In this document: positions 1 to 8,229 of the stretch, piece by piece
How positions within the stretch are numbered: position 1 is the first letter of the stretch
Layout of the letters: each line of letters begins with the position of its first letter
Assembly: GCF_030145185.1 (NCBI RefSeq)
Contig: NZ_JAQYWB010000009.1
Location: 1 to 64,000, forward strand
Origin: Desulfoluna sp.
GTDB lineage: Bacteria > Desulfobacterota > Desulfobacteria > Desulfobacterales > Desulfolunaceae
Direction: 5' to 3'
Length of the DNA stretch: 64,000 nucleotides
Translations under genes and position numbers: made by a program
The notes under the pieces: generated by a model
What the model saw: the letters and a program-made list of their open reading frames with translations, nothing else
Told to the model about the DNA's origin: nothing
The model's database searches: none

Positions 1-337
1 GGCTGCGCGGTGAGTCGGGCTGGGTGCGCTCGATCCATTCGCCTTCCAATGCCGGATTGAGGTCGTTTTTTCGAAAGGTGGGGCGGTGGGATAGGGCCTG
101 CATTAATTCCATGCTGCCCGAAGAACCCGTTTCTATGACCCGGATAAACGAGGCTACTTGGTCGGTTACTTGGTCGGTTACTTGATCGGTTACTTGGTCG
201 GTTACTTGGTCGGTGTCCACTGCCTCGTGGAGGGCGATGAGAATGAATTCGATAAACGGAGACGCGAGGGGATCGCTTCCGCATGGCCTGCTGCCATTGA
301 AGCTTGCTGTCTTAAAGAGTGAAGTGCTATCTTGAGA
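1..337 (-). pseudogene. C-terminal remnant of a Fic-family protein
   Basis: On the minus strand this stretch is open from 337 to the window edge, with a TAG just upstream (338-340) and no ATG. It encodes PFIEFI, five TDQV units, then a winged-helix-like tail with RPTFRKNDLNPALEG and RTQPDSPRS. That order is typical of the C-terminal regulatory end of Fic AMP-transferases (about 350-400 residues) and of some AlbA-type ATP-binding proteins. The catalytic HPFxxGNGR motif should lie further right on this strand, but an unrelated gene starts there (387, opposite strand). I therefore read this as a truncated remnant; the true C-terminus lies outside the window. The family call rests on the tail alone. 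Confidence 0.6.
155..214 (-). repeat. 12-bp tandem repeat encoding TDQV
   Basis: Five head-to-tail copies of TACTTGGTCGGT, one with a single change. On the minus strand they encode a repeated Thr-Asp-Gln-Val tetrapeptide within the Fic remnant. Such tetrapeptide runs occur at this place in related proteins and often vary in copy number. Confidence 0.85.
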
Positions 338-386
338 CTATGTAGTCATTGAAACCTCGTGAGGCAATAGTTTAGAAAGGGGAAAT

Positions 387-557
387 ATGCTGAAAATTCA
401 AGACAGCACACTTTCGTTAAGCGCTGAGGAGTTGATTGAGCTGGAACGAATCATGATGGATAAAGACCGTGATGCCGCTTACCTTTTTCTTAAAAAAAAG
501 GTGTACCGCAAGCTGGAAGTCTCTGTGGAAGGGCGAATGAAGTCGCATATCAATTAG
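387..557 (+). CDS. small hypothetical protein, 56 aa
   Basis: A short open frame starting MLKIQDSTLSLSAEE and ending GRMKSHIN. It has a good Shine-Dalgarno sequence (GAAAGGGG) about 5 bases before the ATG. The product is charged, without membrane segments or cysteines, and looks helical (AEELIELERIMMDKDRD). It lies directly behind the Fic remnant on the opposite strand, which suggests it came in, or was exposed, by the event that truncated that gene. No family is recognised; an antitoxin-like role would be a guess from size and position only. Confidence 0.55.
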   Translation: MLKIQDSTLSLSAEELIELERIMMDKDRDAAYLFLKKKVYRKLEVSVEGRMKSHIN

Positions 558-617
558 ACACGGACGAACCGGTAGATTCTGCACTTGCGACGTATGGCAT
601 GCTCCCGTGCTCTTAAA

Positions 618-710
618 GCGAATGCGGACGTATTTCAGCCCCGAATGAAGACGGTCGGATGCGCATTCGCCAACGAGCTTTCAAGGTGGCTCCACCTTGC
701 CGCCGGAGGC
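618..710 (+). repeat. two-hairpin dispersed element, class A copy
   Basis: The copy reads GCGAATGCGGACG, a spacer, GCGCATTCGC, then GCTTTCAAGGTGG-CTC-CCACCTTG and GCCGCCGGAGGC. The GCGAATGC/GCATTCGC arms form one hairpin and the AAGGTGG/CCACCTT arms a second. Its GCCGCCGGAGGC end abuts the stop of the minus-strand flavoprotein gene ending at 718, so it may act in 3'-end formation of that transcript. Confidence 0.8.
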
Positions 711-717
711 CGCCTTT

Positions 718-2019
718 TCAGGCTTTTGGGTTTTTGCTTAATCCCCTGGCGAACTGCTTGGCCAGGGCGATGAGGGTGAGCACGGGCGGAATGCCGCCGG
801 AGAGGGGCATGATGCTGTTGTCGCAGATGTAAAGATTTTCGATGTCGGTCTGGAGATCGGTTCCCACCACCCGGCCGATGGCGGCGGTACCGCCGGGATG
901 ACCCCCAATGCCCTTGGCCACGGTGAGGGTCTCGGGGCGGACCCCGGCCTGGATCATGACAGCTTTGGCAGAGGCGATGCCCTGGCTCATGAGGGCTTCA
1001 TCTTTGGGCGTCAGGGCTTTGTGAAAGGAGCCGTCTTTTCGGATTTCTCCAGAGGGCTCGTCGCAGAGCTTGACGAACATGCCCGCCAGTTTTTTCATGT
1101 GGGCACCCCGGGGCAAGAAGGAAAAATTTTTGGCTGCCATCTGGGCTATAAAGGCATTTAAGGCGCCGACGTTTCCAAAGACGAACTCCCCTTTTCGGGA
1201 TTCATCGGCAAAGGTGTAGGTGATCTCCCGATAGGTACCCGGACCCTCTCGCATCTCACCCACGAGAACAGACATGGGGTCGGTGAAAAAGTGGGTCCCT
1301 GCGCCTTCCACCTCGGATCGGTGGAGAATTTCTGGGGTCCCCATGCCGCCGGCCGCCAGGACAACCCGGTTTGCATGGACGGTGAGCGGCCCGTGATCGG
1401 TTTCGGCCTGAACGCCCTGGACCTTCCCCCTGGCGTGAAGAATACGCCGGACATCGCATCCCGCCACAAGGAGGGCGCCTAAGGCCACCGCGTCGGCTAC
1501 ATAAGAGCGGGCAGTCCATTTGGCCTCTTTCTTACACCCGAAGAGGCATTTGTCGCAGTGGGGGTCGCAACGTGAGGCATCGATGAATCGCGCCTGGGGG
1601 GTCATGGCATACCCTAATTCCCCTGCCGCTGCAACGAGACGCCGGGTGCCGGGATGGTGCTGATAAAAGCTCTCGGGAACCGGCTTGATCCCCAACTCTT
1701 TTTTTGTCTCCCGAACCTCGGCGTCCAGATCGATCCCCCATTCCTCTTTTAAAAAAGCAGGCGGATCATACGCGTTGCCCGAGTAAATCATGGTGGACCC
1801 TCCCGGCGTGATGCCCCGCCTGACCAGAATCCCCTGCTTCGACCTCCGGATGTCATACATCGCGGCATAGGCCAGAGGGTTCCCCACCGACCAGTCCCGG
1901 GTTTTTCCCTTTTCCAGAAGCACCACCCCCTCCCCTTTTTTCGCCAACTCCCGTGCCACCGTCGCTCCCCCCGGTCCGGTCCCGATGACCACAGTGCCTG
2001 TTTCCATAATACGCATCAT
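718..2019 (-). CDS. GMC-type FAD-dependent oxidoreductase (paralogue 1)
   Basis: A flavoprotein of 433 residues of the glucose-methanol-choline superfamily. The N-terminus carries the FAD-binding GTGPGGATVARELA glycine motif and an LLEKG acidic beta-strand end. The C-terminus has GGHPGGTAAIG, with the likely catalytic His, and a second FAD motif, LYICDNSIMP. Residues near 150-165 hold a cysteine cluster (CDPHCDKCLFGC) that could bind an Fe-S cluster, as GMC relatives often do here. The substrate is unknown. A 437-residue paralogue lies directly upstream on the same strand. AAGGAG precedes two adjacent ATGs (2019, 2016); the second has the better spacing. An MFS transporter and a CCG-domain Fe-S protein lie further upstream, suggesting uptake and oxidation of an organic substrate. 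Confidence 0.85.
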   Translation of the reverse strand: MMRIMETGTVVIGTGPGGATVARELAKKGEGVVLLEKGKTRDWSVGNPLAYAAMYDIRRSKQGILVRRGITPGGSTMIYSGNAYDPPAFLKEEWGIDLDAEVRETKKELGIKPVPESFYQHHPGTRRLVAAAGELGYAMTPQARFIDASRCDPHCDKCLFGCKKEAKWTARSYVADAVALGALLVAGCDVRRILHARGKVQGVQAETDHGPLTVHANRVVLAAGGMGTPEILHRSEVEGAGTHFFTDPMSVLVGEMREGPGTYREITYTFADESRKGEFVFGNVGALNAFIAQMAAKNFSFLPRGAHMKKLAGMFVKLCDEPSGEIRKDGSFHKALTPKDEALMSQGIASAKAVMIQAGVRPETLTVAKGIGGHPGGTAAIGRVVGTDLQTDIENLYICDNSIMPLSGGIPPVLTLIALAKQFARGLSKNPKA

Positions 2020-2052
2020 TGTCTCCTTGATTGGGTAAGAGAAAAAAAGCGT

Positions 2053-2110
2053 GCCTCCGGCGGCCCTGCCGGGGACTAAACTTTTGAAAAGTTTAACAAA
2101 CAGGTCTTAA
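2053..2110 (+). repeat. dispersed element, class C copy
   Basis: GCCTCCGGCGGC is followed by CCTGCCGGGG, then the hairpin AAACTTTTGAAAAGTTT and AACAGGTCTT. A close relative lies at 27244-27297. It shares the GCCTCCGGCGGC module with classes A and B but carries a different hairpin. It sits just upstream of the flavoprotein gene starting at 2019. Confidence 0.65.
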
Positions 2111-2180
2111 ATATATCTGCTGAACCACCGGTCACGTTTTGGTTCAGCACGACCCCTGTCCATTGGAAACGGTTAGAACT

Positions 2181-2336
2181 CTGTAGGATGGGCAAAGGGT
2201 GTGCCGTGCCCATCGGCCGCGGATATAACCGTCCACGCCGGGGGCCGGTGTCGTGTTTCCGATATTTTTGTAATTTTCATCGTTGCGGGCTCTCCGATGA
2301 AAGATGGGCACGCTTCGCGCTTTGCCCATCCTACAG
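2181..2336. mobile_element. MITE-like element with 17-bp terminal inverted repeats
   Basis: A 156-bp segment bounded by CTGTAGGATGGGCAAAG and its exact inverse complement CTTTGCCCATCCTACAG, with no coding capacity. GTAGGATGGGCAAAG-type elements are common as short non-autonomous repeats in Proteobacteria. No target-site duplication is obvious. It lies between the two GMC flavoprotein genes. Confidence 0.7.
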
Positions 2337-2403
2337 GGCCGCCGGAGGCTTTTTTAGGAGCTGAATAGTTACCGTCAGATTTTGTCACGGGCGCAGCCCG
2401 TCA

Positions 2404-2488
2404 GCGAATGTGATCAGCCCGAGGTACGAGGGCTGGGAGCATTCGCGAACTTGGGGTGCAGGGGATTTATCCCCTGCCCGCCGGAGGC
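2404..2488 (+). repeat. two-hairpin dispersed element, class B copy
   Basis: GCGAATG and CATTCGC arms are followed by GGGGTGCAGGGGATTTATCCCCTG and CCGCCGGAGGC. The second hairpin is CAGGGGAT-TT-ATCCCCTG. The CCGCCGGAGGC end faces the 3' end of the minus-strand gene whose stop is at 2496, a few bases away. Confidence 0.75.
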
Positions 2489-2495
2489 ATGCTTT

Positions 2496-3809
2496 TTATG
2501 CTTTTTCCCCGTTTATCAGATGTTGCACCAGTCGTTTTCCGAAGGAGATCAGGGTGATGACGGTGGGGCGGTCGAGGGCTTCGGGGAAGACGCTGGCGTC
2601 GCAGACAAAGAGGTTTTTGATCTCGGTTTCAAGGGTGGTGTCCACCACGGTCCCGATGCCGCAGGTGCCGCTGGGGTGGGCGCCCCGCACCGGGCTTGCC
2701 ACAATGGATGAGGGGGGACAGCCCGAGGCGGTGAGGATCTCCTCAGCAATGGTTTTTCCCATGGCCAGTTTTTCAAAATCGGCTTCTGTCAGCGCTTTGG
2801 AGACCTTGCCGTCGATGTCTACCCACCCACCGGGGTTGTCTTTGATTTTAATGAGGATGCCCACCATGCGGTCGTAATGAAAGCCCTTCGGCAGGTGCCG
2901 GAGGCCTGTTTTTCCGAGGCTGATCAGCGTCATGAGTCTGGGGTCGATGAGGGTGCCCATGCGGACCCCGTGGCTGTCGCAGAACTCCCAGGTGTCCACG
3001 CTGACCAGGGGGTCTGTGCAGGAGCCTTTGACGGGGGAGATGCCGTAGAGGAGGACCGTGGGGTCGATGACGCAGCTTTTTCCGGCGTTTTCAACGCCGG
3101 CCTTGAGCAGAAGACCTGGTGAGGGAATGCCCCCTGCGGCCAGGATGATTTTTTCCGCGCGCAGCTCCTGAATTTCCTGACCCGCGATTTTTGCCCGGAT
3201 GCCGGTGGCGCGATTGTTTTCTACCAGCACCTCCGTGCACTCGGCTTGGGTGATGAGATGGGTACCATGGGTCACCGCCTCTTTGATGTACTCCCTGGCC
3301 GTCCACTTGGCCCCGCAGGTACATCCCAGGGAGGTTGTCGCCCCACAGCTGCCTCCGGTTTTGACTTTATCCAGGTCAAAGAGCTTGGGGGTGGGCGTCC
3401 AGTCATATCCGAGGTGGTTGGCGGTCTCCATGATGTGCCGGGAGGCGTCTCCCAGAAGAGCGTCGGGAAGGGGGGCGGCTTTAAGCTCCTTCCATGTCTC
3501 TTCGGCATAGGGCGTCAGGTCGATCCCGTAGCGCTGTTTCAGCCAGGTCGGCGGCATGGCCGCCGACCCGGAGTAGACCGTGGTGGCCCCGCCGGTGGAG
3601 GAGGCCATGAGCATGGCGACCCCCTCCTGGCTCTTGAAGAATCCTGCTTTCTCCACAATGCTCAAGGCTCCTGCGTAGGTCCCCAGGTTCTGGTGATCCC
3701 TCCCTTTTTCAAGAAGAAGCACCGTCTTTCCGGCTCGAGAAAGCCCCCGGGCCACCGTGGCCCCGCCCGGTCCGGATCCGACCACAATGGCATCATAGAC
3801 AGTCTGCAT
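2496..3809 (-). CDS. GMC-type FAD-dependent oxidoreductase (paralogue 2)
   Basis: A flavoprotein of 437 residues, clearly paralogous to the product of 718-2019. It has VVGSGPGGATVARGLS and LLLEKG at the N-terminus, a mid-protein cysteine set (CGATTSLGCTCGAKW), and a C-terminal GAHPSGTCGIG plus LFVCDASVFPEALDRP. The start chosen is the ATG at 3809, preceded by AGGAGG at 7 bases; upstream in-frame codons lack a ribosome site. The cysteine spacing differs from paralogue 1, so a shared Fe-S site is uncertain. The two genes are separated by about 475 bp of repeats, so they may not form one transcript. Substrate unknown. Confidence 0.85.
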   Translation of the reverse strand: MQTVYDAIVVGSGPGGATVARGLSRAGKTVLLLEKGRDHQNLGTYAGALSIVEKAGFFKSQEGVAMLMASSTGGATTVYSGSAAMPPTWLKQRYGIDLTPYAEETWKELKAAPLPDALLGDASRHIMETANHLGYDWTPTPKLFDLDKVKTGGSCGATTSLGCTCGAKWTAREYIKEAVTHGTHLITQAECTEVLVENNRATGIRAKIAGQEIQELRAEKIILAAGGIPSPGLLLKAGVENAGKSCVIDPTVLLYGISPVKGSCTDPLVSVDTWEFCDSHGVRMGTLIDPRLMTLISLGKTGLRHLPKGFHYDRMVGILIKIKDNPGGWVDIDGKVSKALTEADFEKLAMGKTIAEEILTASGCPPSSIVASPVRGAHPSGTCGIGTVVDTTLETEIKNLFVCDASVFPEALDRPTVITLISFGKRLVQHLINGEKA

Positions 3810-3862
3810 GAGAAAACCTCCTGAATAGATGATGAGAGGAAACCACGTTAAGGGAAAAAGCG

Positions 3863-3911
3863 GCCTCCGGCGGCAAGGTGGCGCCACCTTGAAAGCGGGT
3901 TTGCGAATGCT
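3863..3911 (-). repeat. two-hairpin dispersed element, class A copy (partial)
   Basis: GCCTCCGGCGGC, the perfect 16-bp palindrome AAGGTGGCGCCACCTT, then GAAAGCGGGTTTGCGAATGC. The following bases (GTGCTTCTTTGTCAATTCACGGGG) recur in part near 17370, so homology extends past the core. Here the GCCTCC end faces the 5' side of the flavoprotein gene starting at 3809, unlike most copies. Confidence 0.75.
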
Positions 3912-4579
3912 CTATGGCCATCGGTGCTTCTTTGTCAATTCACGGGGTGACAAAACGATGTGAGTTTTCCTTCGAGGCATGGCAGATGACATGGCGAAGG
4001 AGGTTTGGTCTTAGTTGTCGACGGGTAAAAATAGAAAAATGGATTTTCAGAGACAGGGTTTCACCGCTGAGAAGGGGCCAACCGAAAAAAAGGGGCAAGC
4101 AGGATGGTCGGTATATCGCAGAGAGGAGATGGGTTGGGAGTTGTTGATTTATTTATTATTCTACGGGAATGCCGGGGCGTGTTCAAACAGTTTTGTAAAA
4201 TTTTTCGGCCAAGCTCATAAAAACTGTGAGTACGCCCCCCGGCCGTTAGGAATAGGATACAGAGGGAAATGTAAAGCACGCATGGATCCCCAGCCACTTG
4301 GCGATACAAAAGAAGGCGGGTGTTGGACTGTAAAACGGCACAACCGGATCCATTTTTCCGGGCAGCCGGGGAAGAGGTGGAGGGGATCAAGCTTTGTATC
4401 GTTTTTTGGCTATGTTCAATAATGAATATTTTAGGGTAACACTGGCTGGGACCAGGCTTCCGGCAATCAAGCGATACCGCTGGGAGAGAGCCGCTTGTTG
4501 GGGTGTGATAACGGATGCGAGGCAGGTTTTGGCTGTTAAGGTGGATCGGGCTGGGGCCAAGCCCCCGGCAAAAAAAGCC
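3912..4579. other. gene-free stretch
   Basis: Open frames on both strands reach 176 codons but have low-complexity, unlikely compositions, no good ribosome sites and no recognisable motifs. I see no gene here; it may be decayed sequence. Confidence 0.5.
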
Positions 4580-4623
4580 GCGGCGGAGCACGGCGCGCCC
4601 AGTGGGGCTCCGTGCTCCGCCGC
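4580..4623. repeat. 14-bp perfect inverted repeat (stem-loop)
   Basis: GCGGCGGAGCACGG and CCGTGCTCCGCCGC flank a 16-base loop. It abuts the class A element at 4624-4662, so the two hairpins form a compound structure downstream of the MFS gene ending at 4676. Confidence 0.7.
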
Positions 4624-4662
4624 CAACCCGCTTTCAAGGTGGCGCCACCTTGCCGCCGGAGG
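4624..4662 (+). repeat. two-hairpin dispersed element, class A core
   Basis: AACCCGCTTTCAAGGTGGCG-CCACCTTG-CCGCCGGAGG without the usual GCATTCGC arm, which is replaced by the 14-bp inverted repeat at 4580-4623. It lies about 13 bases beyond the stop of the minus-strand MFS gene. Confidence 0.75.
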
Positions 4663-4675
4663 TCGTTTTTATTTT

Positions 4676-5884
4676 TTACCCACCCAGATTTTTTTTCTTA
4701 TTTTCCGTGATCGCCAGAGTGCCTGTGATGCCAGCTGCGATCGCAATCGAGAGGGAGCAAGCCAGGGTGACGCCGGGCCAGCCCCAGGCTGTCCAGACCG
4801 GGCCGAGGACCATGGAGGAGAGGCTGCCGCCACCGATACAGACAAGGATATAAAGGGAGGAGGCGGTGCCGAGGGATTCTTTGGGGACGCACTCCCCGAT
4901 AAGGAGAAAGAGCAGGGGCTGGCAGCAGTAAGCGCCTGCAAAGAGCAGGAGCAGGCCGAGGGTGACGAGGGGGATGGACTGGAACCATCCCATCAGCTGG
5001 AGGGCAACGAGGCAGAGACCAAGCCCTGGGAGAATGACTCTGAAGGGGCCCGTCTTCTGGGACAGGTGGCCGGCAAAGGGAGCGATGAGGGCGGTGATGC
5101 CCGCAAGGCTGATCCAGCCAACCTCTCCGGAGGTGAAGTCAAAGGGCGGAGCGGTGAGGCGGTAGGTGAGAAAGGTCACCATGCCGAGGAATCCGAAGAA
5201 GAGAAAAAAACCCGTGGCGAGAAGGGCTTGGGGCCTGGGGCGGAGCAGGAGTCTGAGGGACCCCTTGTACAGGTCCGAGAGGTTTGCCTTCGGCTGGGTT
5301 CTCCGCGGGCCTTTTTCTACCAGAAAAACCCATCCTGCCACCGCCAGGACCAGGAGGAGGCCGGAGACCATGCGGAACGCTGATGGCCAGCCCCGGTGTG
5401 CGGTGAGAACCCCCATGATGACTCGTCCGAAGACGATGCCCAGGGTCCCGGAGGCCACGATGGCGCCGACATGGAGCCCGATTTTTTCACGGGGGGCCAT
5501 AAGGGTCATGTGGGGGAACAGTGAGGCTGGGATCAGGGCGGCGCTGACGCCGATGAGTCCCATGGCTGTGACAAAGAGTGAAAACCGGGTGATGGAGGCG
5601 GCACCGAAGATCACCACGGAAAGGGCCATGAGGCCGGTGAGGGCCATTTTGGGCAGGTCAAAGCGGTCGGCCAGAGGGCCGATGAAGAAAAAAGCCGCGG
5701 AGTAGCTCAGGGAGGCCACGCTGAAGGCGAACCGGGCCCGGGCAATCTCCAGATGAAAGGAGGTCGCGATCTCCAGAAAAATAGACTGGGTCATGAACAC
5801 CGTGGCCACGGCGGTCATGACCATGAGGCAGGCAAGGCCTGCCTTGAGGTTGACCGCCGGGCTGGGAGAGGCCTCTCTCATCAC
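4676..5884 (-). CDS. MFS transporter
   Basis: An integral membrane protein of 402 residues with about 12 hydrophobic segments. After TM2 comes the MFS loop GPLADRFDLPK, the counterpart of the G-x-L-a-D-r-x-G-R motif A. A second related loop (AGHLSQKTGPFRV) follows in the C-terminal half, giving two six-helix bundles. The start is GTG at 5884 or ATG at 5881, both behind GGAGAG. It begins about 14 bases after the stop of the CCG-domain Fe-S gene, so the two are very likely co-transcribed. The substrate cannot be read from sequence; the neighbours suggest an organic acid or alcohol. Confidence 0.85.
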   Translation of the reverse strand: MMREASPSPAVNLKAGLACLMVMTAVATVFMTQSIFLEIATSFHLEIARARFAFSVASLSYSAAFFFIGPLADRFDLPKMALTGLMALSVVIFGAASITRFSLFVTAMGLIGVSAALIPASLFPHMTLMAPREKIGLHVGAIVASGTLGIVFGRVIMGVLTAHRGWPSAFRMVSGLLLVLAVAGWVFLVEKGPRRTQPKANLSDLYKGSLRLLLRPRPQALLATGFFLFFGFLGMVTFLTYRLTAPPFDFTSGEVGWISLAGITALIAPFAGHLSQKTGPFRVILPGLGLCLVALQLMGWFQSIPLVTLGLLLLFAGAYCCQPLLFLLIGECVPKESLGTASSLYILVCIGGGSLSSMVLGPVWTAWGWPGVTLACSLSIAIAAGITGTLAITENKKKNLGG

Positions 5885-5897
5885 GTGACGTCTCTCC

Positions 5898-7037
5898 TTA
5901 TTCCATCGCCGAGCGCACGATTGTTGCGATATGCACGGCTTTTTTCCCGGCCTCGGTTTTCCGGGAGGTATAGTTCATATTGAAGATGCAGAAAGGACAG
6001 GTGGAGACGAGGGTTTCTGTCTCCGCCGTGTTCAGGACTTTGCCTGCGATCTTCATGGAGAGGGGGGCGTCCAGGGAGCGGACCCCGGCACCGGACCCAC
6101 AGCAGAGGGCTTCATCCCGGTTCTCAGGGAGCTCGGTGAGGGTAGCGCCGCAGGCGGCCAGGATCTCACGCGGGATGTCGTAGAGACCAAATTTGCGACC
6201 CATTTTGCAGGCGTCGTGGATGGTGATGGACTGCTCTGAGGGTGAAAGGGTCAGGCGGCCTGCGTCCAGCAGCTCTTTGATCACTTCGGCGATATGAAGC
6301 ACCTTGATGTCGAAGTCTTTCAGAAGCCTGGGGTAATATGTAGAGAAGGCACGGTGACAGCCTGCGCAGGGGACGATGATCCGTTTGATGCCGGCTTTTT
6401 TAAAGGTCTCCGCCATCTCGGTGAAGATGGTTTTTGCCTCCTCCCATTTTCCGGCGTTGTAGGGGTAGATCCCGCAGCAGTATTCATCCCTCAGGAGTTT
6501 GACCTCTTCACCTGCGGCCATGAGAATTTCGAGGGACGCGGCGGCCGTGGCTTTGTCCATATAGGACGAGAGGCAGCCCACGTAGAGGAGGGTATCCCCC
6601 TCGGCTTCTTCGAACTGGATTTTTCCCTTAAGGTGATCGGGGATCCAGTCCAGGCGCGCTTCGGCCGGTTTTCCCACGGCGTTGCGCTTTTCAAAAATGC
6701 TTTTTATCATTTTTTCGTGTTTCGGAAGGGGGCCGAACCCTTTTTTCACCATCATCACTTTGCCGTCGGCGATGGTCTGGGAGATGGGGATCTCCTGGGG
6801 GCAGACCGTGTCGCATTTTCCGCATTCGGTGCAGTAGTAAAGGGCTTTTACCTCATCGGGGAGGGGTGGATAGCCCTTGAGGAGCCGGTTGATAATGGAG
6901 AGCCGATCCATGGGGTTCATGAAGAGTCCGTCGGCGGAGTTTGCCGTGCAGCATACCTCCAGGCAGGCTTCACATTGAATGCATTGGTTTGTGGACTCAA
7001 GCAGGGCAGGGGGATCGATGAGATCGAAAACGGACAT
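5898..7037 (-). CDS. (Fe-S)-binding protein with two CCG domains (GlpC/HdrD type)
   Basis: A cytoplasmic or membrane-associated electron-transfer protein of 379 residues. Two ferredoxin-type [4Fe-4S] motifs open it (CIQCEACLEVCC near residue 20 and CTECGKCDTVCP near 70). They are followed by two CCG domains: CCGIYPYNAGKW with VPCAGC, then HDACKMGR, ALCCGSGAGV and TCPFC. This is the layout of GlpC, LutA/LldE-linked and HdrD-like subunits, which pass electrons from a partner flavoprotein to quinone or a disulfide. The start is the ATG at 7037 behind GGAGG. The MFS gene follows closely and two GMC flavoproteins lie downstream, so it is a plausible electron acceptor for those dehydrogenases. That pairing is inference. 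Confidence 0.85.
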   Translation of the reverse strand: MSVFDLIDPPALLESTNQCIQCEACLEVCCTANSADGLFMNPMDRLSIINRLLKGYPPLPDEVKALYYCTECGKCDTVCPQEIPISQTIADGKVMMVKKGFGPLPKHEKMIKSIFEKRNAVGKPAEARLDWIPDHLKGKIQFEEAEGDTLLYVGCLSSYMDKATAAASLEILMAAGEEVKLLRDEYCCGIYPYNAGKWEEAKTIFTEMAETFKKAGIKRIIVPCAGCHRAFSTYYPRLLKDFDIKVLHIAEVIKELLDAGRLTLSPSEQSITIHDACKMGRKFGLYDIPREILAACGATLTELPENRDEALCCGSGAGVRSLDAPLSMKIAGKVLNTAETETLVSTCPFCIFNMNYTSRKTEAGKKAVHIATIVRSAME

Positions 7038-7174
7038 GGAAGAAACCTCCGTGGCAAAGCAGTGGTGTCGCGTGATGTGGAAAGACAAAAACTATCATCA
7101 AGAAAACATCTTTGCTTTCTATGCCCGGAAGGAGGAGAAATGCAAACAAAATATAAATGGAAGGGGTCGAGAAC

Positions 7175-7582
7175 TCAGCTGGCTTTTAGAACATTGAGGA
7201 TGGACGCGGGATCTTTTCCGAGCCAGGTCAGCGCAGACTCCCAATCTCTGAAAACGCCTGTTGTGACGGGGGTAAACCCGTTGGTGAGCAGCTCGAACAT
7301 GCGGCTGTTGCCGAAGGCTCGATTCGAGGGGGCAATAATGGCATTTTTTCTGGTTTTCTTGCCTTTTGGAAGACTCTCAGCGAAGTGCGCCATCTGCAGA
7401 ATCTCCTGGCGGGTAAAGTCGATCTCTATACTTGAAACATCATAGACGGAATCAAATTCACAAGAAAACAGAGGGTCTCTGTGGAGGTGATGGATCTGGT
7501 TAATGATTTCAGCCGGAGAGGTGATGCCCCGATTCCAGATTAGAATTAATTCGAGCTCAGGACGTATGATGTAGTCGATCAT
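7175..7582 (-). CDS. SpoIIAA/STAS-like uncharacterised protein
   Basis: A soluble protein of 135 residues starting MIDYIIRPELELILIW. It has an alternating strand-helix pattern and a C-terminal block (APSNRAFGNSRMFELL, then VFRDWESALTWLG). This matches a widespread but uncharacterised group of SpoIIAA-like proteins in which a central 'vyDvs' strand precedes helix-rich turns. The ATG at 7582 is preceded by GGAGA at 7 bases. It stands alone between the CCG-domain gene and the ferredoxin gene. No function can be assigned beyond the fold. Confidence 0.6.
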   Translation of the reverse strand: MIDYIIRPELELILIWNRGITSPAEIINQIHHLHRDPLFSCEFDSVYDVSSIEIDFTRQEILQMAHFAESLPKGKKTRKNAIIAPSNRAFGNSRMFELLTNGFTPVTTGVFRDWESALTWLGKDPASILNVLKAS

Positions 7583-7767
7583 GGAAAGATCTCCATTGTA
7601 CTTTTGCAACGGGCATGAGGCCTCAATCGAGACACTGTTTACCCTATTGCATTTATACCAAATGAAGTAGATGTTCCACTTTTTTTACTGAAAATCAATC
7701 CGTAGATAGTTTTTGTGAGTACCTCACGGTAAAGATCGACAGCGTAAAGAGCCTTGGAGACCCTTTC

Positions 7768-7965
7768 TCAGAGTTCTTCTTGCCAGTTGATACAGTCGGC
7801 CGGACAGTTTTTGATGACCTCATCCACCTCCTCTTCAGGGTAGGCTTCCAGCTCCATCACCGCCACATAATCGCTTGCGTTGATGATAAAGACGTCGGGG
7901 CAGAGGTCGGTGCACAATTCGCAGAGGACACAGTCAGACAGTTCGACATTGGGGACACGTTTCAT
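7768..7965 (-). CDS. ferredoxin, single [4Fe-4S]
   Basis: A ferredoxin of 65 residues. The cluster ligands are visible as CVLCELCTDLCP near residues 12-23 and a distal Cys in NCPADCINW near the C-terminus. The acidic middle (ELEAYPEEEVDEV) is typical of low-potential monocluster ferredoxins. Three ligands come from the first motif and one from the distal CP. Reverse rubrerythrin lies 240 bp upstream with a hairpin terminator between, so the two are probably separate transcripts. Confidence 0.9.
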   Translation of the reverse strand: MKRVPNVELSDCVLCELCTDLCPDVFIINASDYVAVMELEAYPEEEVDEVIKNCPADCINWQEEL

Positions 7966-8049
7966 GGACTCATCTCCATAGGGTTGAACGGTATTTCTTC
8001 AAAACTTTCGGGACTATATCATACAATTCTAAAATGATCAAAATAAGGA

Positions 8050-8078
8050 GGGGCCTGCGGAGGGGAACCGCAGGCCCC
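8050..8078 (-). terminator. hairpin terminator after reverse rubrerythrin
   Basis: GGGGCCTGCGG and CCGCAGGCCCC form an 11-bp perfect stem with a 7-base loop. On the minus strand it is followed by a modest T-rich tail (TCCTTATTTT). Confidence 0.6.
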
Positions 8079-8115
8079 CTGTTCCGGGAGGGGAAAGGAA
8101 CAGCTCTGTTATTCT

Positions 8116-8229
8116 GCCGAAGCAGCGCTTATTCGCCGAAGCAGCGCCTATTTGCCGAAGTAGCGCCTATTTGCCGAAGTAGCGCCTATTCGCCGAAGTA
8201 GCGCCTATTCGCCGAAGTAGCGCTTCAAG
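8116..8229 (-). repeat. 19-bp tandem repeat derived from a gene 3' end
   Basis: Six head-to-tail units of GCCGAAGTAGCGCCTATTY lie at 19-base steps from 8116 to 8211. The unit overlapping 8205-8223 is the last codons of the reverse rubrerythrin gene, including its TAG. The other units are copies of that coding end spread into the 3' untranslated region, with small substitutions. Confidence 0.85.

Noticed and set aside
4061-4591. 176-codon minus-strand frame
   Set aside because: Composition is unlike a protein, no ribosome site was found, and it runs into a stem-loop; treated as chance.
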